Positions 21,344 to 33,678 are shown, numbered from the stretch's first letter. The stretch: DNA of 64,000 nt from Isoetes taiwanensis (GCA_021234155.1 JAJEKV010000145.1:436001-500000), one strand, 5' to 3'. Notes: generated from the letters alone by a model not told the origin. A program made the numbers and translations.

Positions 21344-24300
21344 ATTCGACATAGACCTTAGTGGAAGTAAGTGGCCGATGGGGGCAGAGGTCATGGAAAT
21401 TGGAAGGTATGACCTTATAGTAGGAATGGAGTTCCTAAAGCCAGCAAAAGCCATGGTCGACTGTGACCGCAATGAAGTCGCCATGACAGCACCGGACGGC
21501 ACCAAATTCATAGTGAAAGGTAAGAAGGCAGCTTCTTCTATGCAGTGTATTTCTTTGAAGCATCTAAGGAAAAGTATAGAAAGAAATAAGGTGGATTACA
21601 TTTTGAAATTAGAGGCAATTGAGCCCAATAAACAGGATGGAAACGACCAAAAGGGGAAGCAGTTGCCCAAGCCAGTAGCAAGGCTTATTTCGGAATTCAA
21701 GGATGTATTTCCGGATGAAATCCGGCAACTACCACCTTATAGGGGTGTGGAATGTGAGATCACATTGGCACCAGATGCTAAGCCTACCAGCAAGGCACCA
21801 TACAGGATGAGCACACCAGAGTTGACAGAGCTCAAGAAGCAACTCCAGGAGTTGCTTGAGCTTGGCTTTATTAGAGCAAGTGTGTCTCCTTTTGGAGCAC
21901 CCATCCTCTTCATGAAGAAGAAAGATGGCAGTTTAAGAATGTGCATAGACTATCGCCAGCTCAACAAGCAGACGGTAAAGAATAAGTATGCATTGCCAAG
22001 GGCAGATGATTTGATGGACCAGCTCCAAGGAGCAAAGATATTCTCTAAAATTGACTTAAGGTCAGGATACCACCAAATAAGGATAAAGGAAGAAGATATC
22101 CATAAGACCGCCTTCAGAACGCGGTATGGTCACTTTGAGTTTACAGTAATGCCCTTTGGATTGTCGAATGCTCCAGCAACTTTTATGCGCCTCATGAACG
22201 ACGTCTTCAGGGATTTTCTAGATGAGTTTGTCATTGTCTTCTTCGACGACATTCTAGTCTACAGCAAGTCCATTGAAGATCATAGTCAGCATTTGAGAAG
22301 GGTGTTAGAAAAGTTGAGGCGGCATCGTTTGTATGGAAAGCTCTCCAAATGCCACTTTGCTACTGAAAGAGTGGAGTACTTGGGCCATGTCATATCGGCG
22401 GACGGGATCTCCACCGACCCCGCAAAGATCGAAGCAGTAGTGGATTGGCCAGCTCCAAAGAATGTGGCGGAGGTAAGAAGCTTTCTAGGTCTGGCAGGGT
22501 ATTACAGGAAGTTCGTGAAGGACTTCGCCAAGTGGGCGTCCCCTTTGACGGACCTCACTAAGAGTGTTAAGGTGAAAGATTGGAGAACACATTGGTTAGA
22601 AAATGTCCAAGCTTCATTTGAAAAGCTTAAGGAGGCCTTAACAACAGCACCAGTGCTAGTTCAGCCAGATCCAGACAAGGACAAGATAGTAGCAACGGAT
22701 GCAAGTAAGATAGCGACAGGTGGAGTCCTTATGCAAGAAGGAAGAGTAATAGCTTATGATTCCAAGAAGTTGAACGACACCGAGCAGCGCTATCCAACCC
22801 ATGATCAAGAACTTCTAGCTATTGTCAGAGCTCTTCGTATTTGGAGGCATTATTTGCTTGGGAGGAAGTTTCAGTTAGATACTGATCACCAGAGCCTCCA
22901 ATACATCTTTACCCAACCACTCCTTAATCTAAGGCAAAGGAGGTGGATGGAATTCCTAGAAGAGTATGACTTTGAGATTGCTTATAAGCCAGGTAAGTTG
23001 AATGTGGTCGCCGATGCTCTTTCTAGAAGACCTCTTGAGACGAGAACTCATTGTAATGCTATATCAACTCTTTCGAGTGGGTATGGCAAGAAAATTGAGG
23101 AGACATTACCATTTGACGGTGATTTCAAGGAGGTATGGGAAAGCCTCTCTAGGGAGGCTAGAACAGATAAGGAACGAGAAGCCTTCAAGCATTATAAGAA
23201 GGAAGGCAACTTGTTGTACCATAAACATAAGTTGTGTGTACCCGAATCGTCAGGTATAAGGAAGCTAATTCTTCATGACACACACAACAGCCCAATAGCA
23301 GGGCATGCAGGTTTTATGAAGACCTACTTCAAGATTCGAAGTAGCTATTTCTGGCCGGGAATGAAGAAGCAGATAGCAAGATATATTCGTGAGTGCCAGT
23401 TGTGTCAGCAAACCAAAGCGGAGCAGCTTCGAATTCCAGGAGCCTTGGAACCTCTAGCAGTGCCGAATGCGAAATGGGAAGTGGTAAGTATGGACTTTAT
23501 CACAGGACTTCCCAAGACTCTTCGGGGCAAGGATGCATTGATGGTCGTAGTAGACAAATTATCTAAGATGGCACATTTTGTGCCTTGTAGAACTACTGAC
23601 ACAGCATTAGATACTGCCAAGCTATTTGTGAAGGAGATTTTTAGGCTCCATGGCATGCCTCGGGAGATAATATCTGATAGAGATTCCAAGTTTATGAGTG
23701 CTTTTTGGTAGGACCTCTTTAGCACCATTCAGACGAAGCTCTCCATGAGCACGGCATATCATCCCCAAACAGATGGTCAGATGGAGAGGACAAATCGAAT
23801 CTTGGAAGACATGCTCAGAAGCTTTGTGTGGAATAAGCAGTCCAAGTGGGATGAGTACATCCACTTGGTGGAATTCGCCTACAATAGTGCCAAACAGGAG
23901 TCATCTCAGATGTCTCCTTTCATGGTAAATTACGGGTACCAGTGCTTAACCCCGGATAATTGGCACAACCCCGTGTCTAAGGTTGAAGTATCCCAGCAGA
24001 TGCTAGGAGACATGCAGCAGTTGGTGGAAGAAGTGAGGGGTTACCTCCTAGCAGCAAGAAGTCGGCAGAAGAGTGTAGCCGACAAGCACAGGACCGTAAG
24101 AGAGTTCAAAGTAGGCGATAGCGTGTGGTTGAAGATCAAGGTCAAGCAAGCTAAGCTTCGGATTGGGAGTTGCAAGAAGCTTGCCCCTAGATGGGCTGGT
24201 CCGTTCAAGATTTTGGAGAGAGTGGGCTCCCAAGCCTACAAGTTGGATCTCCCCGCCCATCTCAAAGTTCACAAGGTTTTCCACGTAAGTTTATTGAAAA

Positions 24301-24581
24301 GGCACAATCCTAATCCTGATGAGGTTTTGGATACTCCAACGTTGTTGGAAATGACTGAGGAGCAGGTTGAAATTGTGCCTGAGTTACTTCTTGATAAGTC
24401 ATTCAAGAAGACTAGGAGGTCTCAGTTCCTCCAGTATTTGGTCAAGTGGAAGCACTTGCCCGTGGAAGACGCGACATGGGTATTGAAGCAGGATTTGGAG
24501 AAGCAATACCCAGAATTTATGAAGGAGTTTGATGGGCGAGTCGTCTCCGACTTGGTCGACCCCGACTTGCCAGGAGGTTAG
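21344..24581 (+). pseudogene. Chromovirus pol: protease end, RT, RNase H, integrase, chromodomain
   Basis: One frame with a single stop, TAG at 23709-23711, where an intact integrase has a codon between FW and DLF. Domains in order: protease end ([13 protein letters not shown]), RT with [10 protein letters not shown] and active site [10 protein letters not shown], RNase H ([24 protein letters not shown]), integrase HHCC finger ([21 protein letters not shown]), catalytic D-D-E ([24 protein letters not shown]), GPF/Y-like segment (PRWAGPFKILERVG) and C-terminal chromodomain (QYLVKWKHLPVEDATW). The chromodomain keeps the Trp of the aromatic cage; the other two cage positions look non-aromatic, as in group II plant chromodomains. 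The DNA copy is made and integrated by these enzymes. Confidence 0.92.
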
Positions 24582-24659
24582 CTTAGTATGTTTCTTAGTT
24601 AGCCTCTAGTTCTGGCAGATGTATTCTAGCTAGTGGAATACATAGGCCAGAATCTTGGA

Positions 24660-25000
24660 ACATGTGGGCGATGATGAGATAAGCCTTTAAGGCGTTCTCT
24701 AGGCCAACATGCACCAAGAGGTGCGCATGACCAATAGGGTCATGCGAGAGAGAGAGGAAAGGCATGGTGCGCGATGATGAGACATCGGTTGGATGCTCTC
24801 TATGCCACGATGTGGGGTTTGCACACCTGGCCATAGGGGGGTCATGGTGAAGGTTAAAGTGATCATGTGCGATGATGGGATCGTGAGACGTTCCCTAGCT
24901 TAAAACCCTTGGGGCATGATGCACTAGGGGTACTCGGCACCGGGTAACCGAGTACAAGGTAGCACTTGATCATGGGCGATGATGGGATCATCTTAAATGG
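24660..25000 (+). repeat. Four phased copies of GCGATGATGRGAT after pol
   Basis: The word occurs at about 24668, 24771, 24869 and 24975, roughly 100 bases apart, with surrounding similarity (GATCATG before it; a CCTTAAGC-like block after it in some copies). It lies in the 0.8-kb 3' untranslated region of the chromovirus. Confidence 0.7.
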
Positions 25001-25387
25001 TCCTTAAGCTCAAATCCGAAAGGGCCATGATCGAGTGCAAGGTATTGGTAAGGGGGGTGGTCCCCTAAAACCACAAACTTATTAATTAAACTAACGTAAT
25101 GTGCTCCATGTGCAGGCAAGTGAGAAGGAGCTTCAAGGTGGGGCGCATTACGAGAAGATGGGGGAACCATAATTTAGAAACTTTTATAATAATGTTTTGG
25201 ATTATTGTAAGAACTAACCTTGTAAGGCTACATAATTTTGTATAAGTACAAATATAGCCTAAATTTTGACATTTAACTTTAATAGGAAGCTGATCGTTTA
25301 AATTAAACTTAAGTGTATGATCTTATGTTGTTTTGCAGGATTGATAGGCTCGTCACCTTAGCGCAATGCTGGGGACAGCATTGTCCT

Positions 25388-25400
25388 AAGGGGGGGAGAA
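25388..25400 (+). promoter_or_regulatory. Polypurine tract of the chromovirus
   Basis: AAGGGGGGGAGAA lies directly before the 3' LTR and primes second-strand DNA synthesis. Confidence 0.9.
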
Positions 25401-27013
25401 TGTGACATTCCAAGGGAATATACGCCATAAATACGTATATTCCTGGACCCGTCACCATACAAGTCTACCTAGGTAGCCTTGTATGCCTCAGAAAGTGGCA
25501 AGGGGTGCACATCTAAGTTAATTGTTTAACTTAGATAACCTTAGGATAAGGCCCATTTCCACATGGCCTTATCCTATTGGAGCAACCGCCACACGGCCTC
25601 ATCCTAGTGGTGCCACGTGGCATCCCATGTGGACCCACACCTATATTGGCTCTAACCCTAACCGTAGGCCCTTTTCCTGACCTAGCACCTGATCTCTCAT
25701 CCACGTGCCCGAAACCCCGTTTCGAGCACCGTTCGTCATAGTCTAGCCTGGAGCAGCAGCCCCTGGAAGGTGTGTATGATCGTAGAGGGAGCAAGCCTTC
25801 GACCCACGTCAAGGAGCATGGAGACACCAGGGATGGGTGGAAGCGCTTCTGGAGGAGGTAGGTTGAGTAGAGTTCATGTTAGTTCATCTGGAAGTTAGCA
25901 CTCCAGATGGGTTAGTAGTTCATATCTAGAGTAGAGCCACCCTAGATCCTTTGTTGAACATCTCGAACCCTAATCAAGGAACCCTAACTGTTAGTTAGCT
26001 ATGTATGATTAGGTTAAGATGTTCATATGATATTGATATTGATCATGGTGTGATGTATGTGATATTGGTTGATCATATTGCTCCTCTTGTATTGGGAAGG
26101 GGGGTAGAGACCTAGGGCCATATGTAGTATGCTCCTAGTGTAGACCCCTTAGTTCCTATTAGTTGCGGCCTGTGCATAGGAACCCACCGGGCTATGGAGG
26201 CTATGATGTGACTCAGCACCACATAACGGGGCTAGAGGCAAGATGGAGGGTGGATCCCTGCCGAGTGGGGGCTTCGGGGGATCCCATAGTGGGCTAGGCT
26301 TATGGTCGCCCTGGGGCAATGGTGTCGCCCTGCCTCTCAAGAGTTGCAAGTGTCAGCTTGGCTCTTGTTTTGGGGGGGTTCAGTCGGGTACGAATCGTGT
26401 GTCGCCACGATTCTCTAGCCGCCCGTGGAGCCTCTAGACCCCGGGAAGGGGAGATGCAACCCTTCCTACCTCGTCGGACCAGGGAGATGCAACCTGGAGT
26501 AGTCCCGATGGGTGATGCCATGGGATTGCGTATCCGAGAAGGTTAGAGTCATGCCACAGCTTGATCTAGCCCATCTGCAAAGTGTGCACAGGAGGGGCGG
26601 ATGGAGTGGTCAACCCTAGCCATTGTCTTATGCCAGCCCCGCCATTGTTATGACTCGGTCTGCTCTATCTTGAGGCCTATCTAGTCAGTCGATTCCCTCA
26701 TGTGTCGGAGCCACGGGTAGGAGCCCCATGTTTTATGGCATATGATTATGTTCTTTGCATCTATGGATATGCGATTGAGCTACCCTTCGAGGTAGTAGGT
26801 TGTATTGTATTGCTAGTTCTGACGTGTTTATGCTTCCGCTGTGATAGGAGCCCATAGGGGAAGGGCACGCAAGACACCTTCGTGTCCCCTTCCCGCACTA
26901 CGATCATCTCAGAGTGCGGGATAGACGGAGGGCCCGTGCGGTTGCAGTACCGGATGGGGGATTTCCTGCCGAGTATACGGCCGGGTGCCGTATGTTTAGC
27001 AGGGAGCGTCACA
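25401..27013 (+). repeat. 3' LTR of the chromovirus
   Basis: 1613 bp, beginning TGTGACATTCC and ending GCGTCACA, followed by the target duplication GTTTC. It lacks the TIR element found in the 5' LTR and so gives the uninterrupted LTR sequence. Confidence 0.93.
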
Positions 27014-28170
27014 GTTTCGCCCCTGAATTCTTCATAGAATTTAGGGACATTTTAAGGCCGGACTTTTTAAAGGCGGTCAGAAGTGCTTGGTCTTCCTCTA
27101 CACTGCACCCTACATTAGCGGCGGGGCTTATAACCCTTGTTCCTAAAGCTCCTGGACCTTTGTCACTAGGGGAGTGGAGGCCTATTGCTTTAACCAATGT
27201 CTTGTACAAGGTCATAATGAAAGGTATTCCAAATCGTCTGAAGCCTATTTTAAACAGAATTATCGGCAAGGAACAGTCTGCATTTCTACCATATATTCTT
27301 GACAACTATCTAGCAGCTAGAGAATGTCTACAATGGTGTAAAACGTCAAAACAGAACTATGTTCTAATCAAAATGGATTTCTAGAAGGCGTATGATTCTC
27401 TCAGATGGGAGGGCTTATAAGGGGTAATGAGGTGCATGGAATTTCCGAATGAATTCATAATTTCTCTATGGGCACGAACATGCTTGTCTCGGTCTCTGTT
27501 TTGATTAATGGAGAACCTTCAGGCCTCTTTCAGCTTAGGAAAGGTATAAGGCAGGGATGTCCGCTGGCTCCTTACCTCTTTGTGATTATGGCTAGCCTTC
27601 TCACCAAGATAGTGAGCTTCAAAGTAGCAGAAGGATCAATGTCGGGACTGTCTCTTCCAGTGCAGGGTGAGAAGCTTACTATCATGCAGTATGCAGATGA
27701 TATTTTTATGTTCCTCAGGTATGATGATAACAATTTTCAATCTTTTCGTGAAATTTTAGTTGTATTCAAAAGCATCTCTGATATTGAGCTCAATGCCAAT
27801 AAATGTTCTATGCTATGGGCACATGAAGAAGAGATTGATCCACGTACCAAAGGGCTTGGCTTCTCAGTTCTAAGTAGTAGAGACTCAATTAAACTTTTGG
27901 GTCTTCCTCTATCTCTTTCAGACAACATGAAGGGACTTTGGTCCCTAATTCTGGACAATCTTGTTGTGGTCTACGAAGGGATTATCTGTCTCCAGTAGAG
28001 TCGCAGTTGCTAATGCGGTCTTTGCAGCCTCCCATATTTACTTCTCATCAGTGCTGGTGGCTCCGAAAGGAATTTATAATAAGATTCAGGTCATTATTAG
28101 AAAATTCATCTGGGGTGGAAGGCCCAAAGTTGCCTAGTCAGAACTATACAAGAGCAAGAGGGATGGGGGA
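27014..28170 (+). pseudogene. L1-A reverse transcriptase, middle segment
   Basis: The segment continues PDGF with APEFF and gives GLITLVPKAPG, WRPIALTNVLYKV, EQSAFLP, VLIKMDF, the RT block RKGIRQGCPLAPYLFVIM and the active site MQYADDIFMF, with several frameshifts and stops. It is the palm of an L1-type reverse transcriptase, collinear with L1-C. It is cut off by the three-LTR element at 28171. Confidence 0.85.
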
Positions 28171-29127
28171 TGATACAACTCATTGTTTTTAGGGAAACTA
28201 TTTAACTGATTAATAGCATCTTAATTGTAGAACATGATCCAGTTATCATACTTCACAGACAAATACATTGATGAGCACGTTTAACCACCCAACCGGATCC
28301 ACAGGGTTATGGCAGTTCAAATGGCAACTGGCTTAGCAACAATATCTGGCTACTCCGCGTAGACCATGAGCAAAACTAATAATCCGCTTTCAGATAAGAA
28401 GGATCATCTTCCTCTGGGCTACTCTGATCTTACATAGAAGAAGCATGGCAGTCCGGTATGGCTGCGCCCAATCCGCCTCAGTTCATCTATCAGAATAGCA
28501 GCTCTCGGATCCTAAATTCCTCTTCAATTCCAGCAACCAATAGCAACCCGACCCATATTTTAGGTATTCAATCAGCAACCCATATCAAAGCTCCACAATT
28601 CATCTGATCGGCTTTGGCTCCCGCCTGACAGCCGGTCTATTAGGCAGCTCCGATTTCTAGGTGTTGGTGTTCGCCCATGAATTCCTGTTCACGGACCAAG
28701 AATCACTATTCATGGCCCTTGTGTTGCTGCTCGATGTCAGCCCTCCGTAAACTGTTCCCCTGTTACAGGTCGCTCCCCTTCTTATATGTTGCTCACGTTT
28801 TGCCTTTTTCAATAATAAAGGCTCATTTCTAAATATATCCTTAGATAATCTGTAGAATCTTCTTTTATTTAGACGTCCACCTTTAATAGATATAAAGGTG
28901 CTCCCTTAGCTTGATAGAAGCCAATGACCCTTTTTCCCATAATCGATGCACTCCTTTACCTTTTACTTGCCCCTTTCAACTATAAGAATAAAGGTACCTA
29001 TGGATTTCTTTTGCCTTTGATATGTTGCTAGACAAGATTGAGAATAACATATGATGTTTGCCATATTTTGCCATGCCCCCATAACCCTAATGCTGTGGAC
29101 CACTCCCCCGTGCTTAACCCTGTATCA
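28171..29127 (-). repeat. LTR copy 1 of the three-LTR element
   Basis: 957 bp. It lacks about 30 bases present in the other two copies (around TCTCGGCTTGCCACTGAAG). Confidence 0.9.
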
Positions 29128-29259
29128 TTCCATCCCTTCTCAAAAGAGATCGTCCGAGTACGTTCCAATTTGGTCCATCCCTTCTTAAGGTGATTGTCCC
29201 ATGTTCAACGTACACCTAGGAGTTCCTAGACCCTGCGAACTCAAGAATGGTTATATAAG

Positions 29260-29510
29260 TTATTGTGCTTCCACAGTACCTTATACCCATTGGAACCTCC
29301 ACGTCCCCATTCTTTTAATTCCTGCAAAACTCTAGAAACAGTTATGGATATCCGCGTACTTCCACAGTACGATATATCCTTTGTACCTCCATGGTACGTT
29401 ATTATCTTTCGTACCTCCACGGTACTACTTGATTGTATCGCCACCACGATACAGTGTATCTCCAAGATACAGATGTAACTTTGTCAAGCCAATTGTGTTG
29501 CAATCACAAT
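29260..29510 (-). repeat. Array of short hairpins in internal region 1
   Basis: Six perfect inverted repeats lie within 155 bases: GTACTTCCACAGTAC (29356), GTACCTCCATGGTAC (29383), GTACCTCCACGGTAC (29411), GTATCGCCACCACGATAC (29435), GTATCTCCAAGATAC (29456) and ATTGTGTTGCAATCACAAT (29492). The first five share CCA/TCCA in the loop while the stems differ. A related TTGCAAT loop recurs near 29611. The array is repeated in internal region 2. Confidence 0.85.
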
Positions 29511-30387
29511 TACTAATCTTCCAAGAAGTTACATATTATGCTCTCTTGTTCAAGCCGATTGTGCTGCTACCAAGAGGCATTCCCTATCTAGTATACCATG
29601 TTCAAGTCAGCTACGTTGCAATCATAGTCACTAATCTACCATGGATATACACAGCAAAAGTATCTATTCTTTATTCCAAATAAAGAAAATTCAACTAAGG
29701 AACTTTACCCATAAGCCTGTCCCATAGGAAACAATTTGAGATTCCACATCCAAATTTTTGCGCCCATATCCTTGACAGCTTGTACGTAAAGTTTCCTCCC
29801 CAATGCCTCACTATGCAACCTGCAAATAAGGTCAAGCGTTAATATAGATGACTTCCCAAGCCAAATATTTATACCACGGCCAACCGGCCTCTCAGATCAC
29901 CACGATCTGACTCTGCAATCCCCAAGCAAGAGGTTTTTATTTATTCCATAATCCCCAAAGGTTTATAGAAATTTCCCCAATAATTCGAATTCGTTCTCAA
30001 CTAGTCGGTTCCATATACGCTTCGAGCATTCTCCACAAAAGCACCGAGCTTTTTTTCTGCTACTGCTACCGATGCTCCAACTTCACTTGTAGTAATAGTC
30101 GTCAAATCCTCCTTACTCTTGATACCAATATATCAGAGTAGTATGCTTATTCATACACAAGATCTTTGTCCCAGATTTTCTCAAATCCTTCGGCTCTAGA
30201 ATTCCACTTCGGACGCCACGCTCCAAGATTCCCCAAAGATTTACCAATTCACTCATATACTTGACCTTAACACTTCTTTGATGAAGTTAAACCCATCTAT
30301 ACTTGCAGCACAAGCTTGCAAGGTTCTCCGTTGTTTATGACCTTGATGTTCCCATAGCCCATAGATTCCCAGAGGAATCGCAGCTTC

Positions 30388-30399
30388 GCTCTGATACCA
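30388..30399 (-). promoter_or_regulatory. Primer binding site, internal region 1
   Basis: Minus-strand TGGTATCAGAGC, two bases from the LTR end. Confidence 0.9.
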
Positions 30400-30401
30400 C
30401 T

Positions 30402-31391
30402 TGATACAACTCATTGTTTTTAGGGAAACTATTTAACTAATTAATAACATCTTAATTGTAGAACATGATCCAGTTATCATACTTCACAGACAAATACATT
30501 GATGAGCACGTTTAACCACCCAACCGGATCCACAGAGTTATGGCAGTTCAAATGGCAACTGGTTTAGCAACAATATCTGGCTACTCCGCGTAGACCATGA
30601 GCAAAACTAATAATCCGCTTTCAGATAAGAAGGATCATCTTCCTCTGGGCTACTCTGATCTTACATAGAAGAAGCATGGCAGTCCGGTATGGCTGCGCCC
30701 AATCCGCCTCAGTTCATCTATCAGAATAGCAGCTCTCAGATCCTAAATTCCTCTTCAATTCCAGCAACCAATAGCAGCCCGACCCATATCTTAGGTATTC
30801 AATCAGCAACCCATATCTCAGCATGGCAGATCTCGGCTTGCCACTGAAGCTCCACAATTCATCTGATCGGCTTTGGCTCCCGCCTGACAGCCGGTCTATT
30901 AGGCAGCTCCGATTTCTGGGTGTTGGTGTTCGACCATGAATTCCTGTTCACGGACCAAGAATCACTATTCATGGCCCTTGTGTTTCTTGCTTCGATGTCG
31001 ACCCTCAAGTAAACTATTCCCCTGTTACAGGTCGCTCCCCTTCTTATATGTTGCTCACGTTTTGCCTTTTTCAATAATAAAGGCTCATTTCTAAATATAT
31101 CCTTAGATAATCCGTAGACTCTTCTTTTATTTAGACGTCCACCTTTAATAGTTATATAAAGGTGCTCCCTTAGCTTGATAGAAGTCAATGACCCTTTTTC
31201 CCATAATCGATGCACTCCTTTACCTTTTACTTGCCCCTTTCAAATATAAGAATAAAGGTACCTATGGATTTCTTTTGCCTTTGATATGTTGCTAGACAAG
31301 ATTGGGAATAACATATGATGTTTGCCATATTTTGCCATGCCCCCATAACCCTGGTGCCGTGGACCACTCCCCCGTGCTTAACCCTGTATCA
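30402..31391 (-). repeat. LTR copy 2 of the three-LTR element
   Basis: 990 bp, ends TGATACA and TGTATCA, nearly the same as copies 1 and 3. Confidence 0.9.
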
Positions 31392-31529
31392 TTCCATCCC
31401 TTCTCAAAAGAGATCATCTGCGATCGTCCGAGTACGTTCCAATTTGGTCCATCCCTTCTCAAGGTGATTGTCCCATGTTCAACGTACACCTGGGAGTTCC
31501 TAGACCCTGCGAACTCAAGAATGGTTATA

Positions 31530-31790
31530 TAAGTTATTGTGCTTCCACAGTACCTTATACCCATTGGAACCTCCACGTCCCCATTCTTTTAATTCCTGCA
31601 AAACTCTAGAAACATTTATGGATATCCGCGTACTTCCACAGTACGATATATCCTTTGTACCTCCATGGTACGTTATTATCTTTCGTACCTCCACGGTACT
31701 ACTTGATTGTATCGCCACCACGATACAGTGTATCTCCAAGATACAGATGTAACTTTGTCAAGCCAATTGTGTTGCAATCACAATTACTAA
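31530..31790 (-). repeat. Array of short hairpins in internal region 2
   Basis: Same set as in internal region 1, offset by about 2274 bases. An extra pair occurs near 31891 (CTACG TTGCAAT CGTAG), where copy 1 has lost perfect pairing. Confidence 0.85.
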
Positions 31791-32678
31791 TCTTCCAAGA
31801 AGTTACATCTTATGCTCTCTTGCTCAAGCCGATTGTGCTGTAGACACAACCACTAATCTACCAAGAGGCATTCCCTATCTAGTATACCATGTTCAAGCCG
31901 GCTACGTTGCAATCGTAGTCACTAATCTACCATGGATATACACAGCAAAAGTATCATTCTTTATTCCAAATAAAGAAATTCAACTTAGGAACTTTACCCA
32001 TAAGCCTGTCCCATAGGAAACAATTTGAGATTCCGCATCCAAATTTTTGCGCCCATATCCTTGACAGCTTGTACGTAAAGTTTCCTCCCCAATGCCTAAC
32101 ACTATGCAACCTGCAAATAAGGTCAAGCGTTAATATAGATGACTTCCCAAGCCAAATATTTATACCACGGCGAACCAGCCTCTCAGATCACCACGATCTG
32201 ACTCTGCAATCCCCAAGCAAGAGGTTTTTATTTATTTCATAATCCCCAAAGGTTTATAGAAATTTCCCCAATAATTTGAACTCGTTCTCAACAAGTCGGT
32301 TCCATATACGCTTCGAGCATTCTCCACAAAAGCACCGAGCTTTTTTTCTGCTACTGCTACCGATGCTCCAGCTTCACTTGTAGTAGTAGTCGTCAAATCC
32401 TCCTTACTCTTGATACCAATATATCAGAGTAGTATGCTTATTCATACACAAGATCTTTGTCCCAGATTTTCTCAAATCCTTCGGCTCTAGAATTCCACTT
32501 CGGACGCCGCGCTCCAAGATTCCCCAAAGATTTACCAGTTCACTCATATACTTGACCTTAACACTTCTTTGATGAAGTTAAACCCATCTATACTTGCAGC
32601 ACAAGCTTGCAAGGTTCTCGGTGTTTCGCAGCCTTGATGTTCCCATAGCCCATAGATTCCCAGAAGAATCGCGGCTTC

Positions 32679-32690
32679 GCTCTGATACCA
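32679..32690 (-). promoter_or_regulatory. Primer binding site, internal region 2
   Basis: Minus-strand TGGTATCAGAGC, two bases from LTR copy 3. Confidence 0.9.
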
Positions 32691-32692
32691 CT

Positions 32693-33678
32693 TGATACAA
32701 CTCATTGTTTTTAGGGAAACTATTTAACTAATTAATAACATCTTAATTGTAGAACATGATCCAGTTATCATACTTCACAGACAAATACATTGATGAGCAC
32801 GTTTAACCACCCAACCGGATCCACAGGGTTATGGCAGTTCAAATGGCAACTGGCTTAGCAACAATATGTGGCTACTCTGCGTAGACCATGAGCAAAACTA
32901 ATAATCCGCTTTCAGATAAGAAGGATCATCTTCCTCTGGGCTACTCTGATCTTACATAGAAGAAGCATGGCAGTCCGGTATGGCTGCGCCCAATCCGCCT
33001 CAGTTCATCTATCAGAATAGCAGCTCTCGGATCCTAAATTCCTCTTCAATTTCAGCAACCAATAGCAGCCCGACCCAATCTTAGGTATTCAATCAGCAAC
33101 CCATATCTCAGCAGGGCAGATCTCGGCTTGCCACTGAAGTTCCACAATTCATCTGATCGGCTTTCGCTCCCGCCTGACAGCCGGTCTATTAGGTAGCTCC
33201 GATTTCTGGGTGTTGGTGTTCGCCCATGAATTCCTGTTCACGGACCAAGAATCACTATTCATGGCCCTTGTGTTGCTGCTCGATGTCAGCCCTCCGTAAA
33301 CTATTCCCCTGTTACAGGTCGCTCCCCTTCTTATATGTTGCTCACGTTTTGCCTTTTTCAATAATAAAGGCTCATTTCTAAATATATCCTTAGATAATCC
33401 GTAGACTCTTCTTTTATTTAGACGTCCACCTTTAATAGTTATAAAAAGGTGCTCCCTTAGCTTGATAGAAGTCAATGACCCTTTTTTCCATAATCGATGC
33501 ACTCCTTTACCTTTTACTTGCCCCTTTCAAATATAAGAATAAAGGTACCTATGGATTTCTTTTGCCTTTGATATGTTGCTAGACAAGATTGGGAATAACA
33601 TATGATGTTTGCCATATTTTGCCATGCCCCCATAACCCTGGTGCCGTGGACCACTCCCCCGTGCTTAACCCTGTATCA
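32693..33678 (-). repeat. LTR copy 3 of the three-LTR element
   Basis: 986 bp. In element direction this is the 5' LTR. It is followed on the + strand by the target duplication GGGGA and the rest of L1-A. Confidence 0.9.

Larger units (their letters stand above)
9561..27013 (+). mobile_element. Ty3/gypsy chromovirus carrying a histone H3-like gene
   Basis: A complete insertion: LTRs begin TGTGAC and end GTCACA, and the 5-bp direct repeat GTTTC lies on both sides (9556-9560 and 27014-27018). It has a tRNA-Met PBS at 12804, a purine tract at 25388, and gag-pro-pol with a C-terminal chromodomain. Two later insertions lie inside: a TIR element in the 5' LTR and an LTR element in the protease. 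Without them the element is about 12.8 kb, large for the family, because about 4 kb of extra sequence with two TATA-led frames lies between PBS and gag. The two LTRs differ by few substitutions by eye, so the insertion is fairly recent. It sits in L1-A. Confidence 0.93.
28171..33678 (-). mobile_element. Three-LTR non-autonomous element (LARD/TRIM type)
   Basis: The structure is LTR-internal-LTR-internal-LTR with one flanking duplication, GGGGA, at 28166-28170 and 33679-33683. LTRs begin TGATACA and end TGTATCA (perfect 7-bp inverted termini). On the minus strand each internal region starts with the PBS TGGTATCAGAGC and ends with a purine tract (GAGAAGGGATGGAA), which sets the direction. Internal regions are 1274 and 1301 bp and encode no gag or pol. 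Extra LTR-internal units probably arose by recombination between LTRs. The insertion splits L1-A. Confidence 0.9.

Noticed and set aside
29241-29465. 74-codon minus frame, repeated at 31515-31739
   Set aside because: It covers the hairpin array; stems and loops explain the sequence better than a peptide, and no gag or pol motif is present.
29350-29515. CRISPR-like array
   Set aside because: The hairpins differ in stem sequence and spacing, there is no constant repeat with unique spacers, and the setting is a plant retroelement.
30859-31215. 117-118 codon minus frames within the LTRs of the three-LTR element
   Set aside because: They lie inside LTRs, differ by a frame change between copies (compare 33149-33502), and have no recognisable domain.
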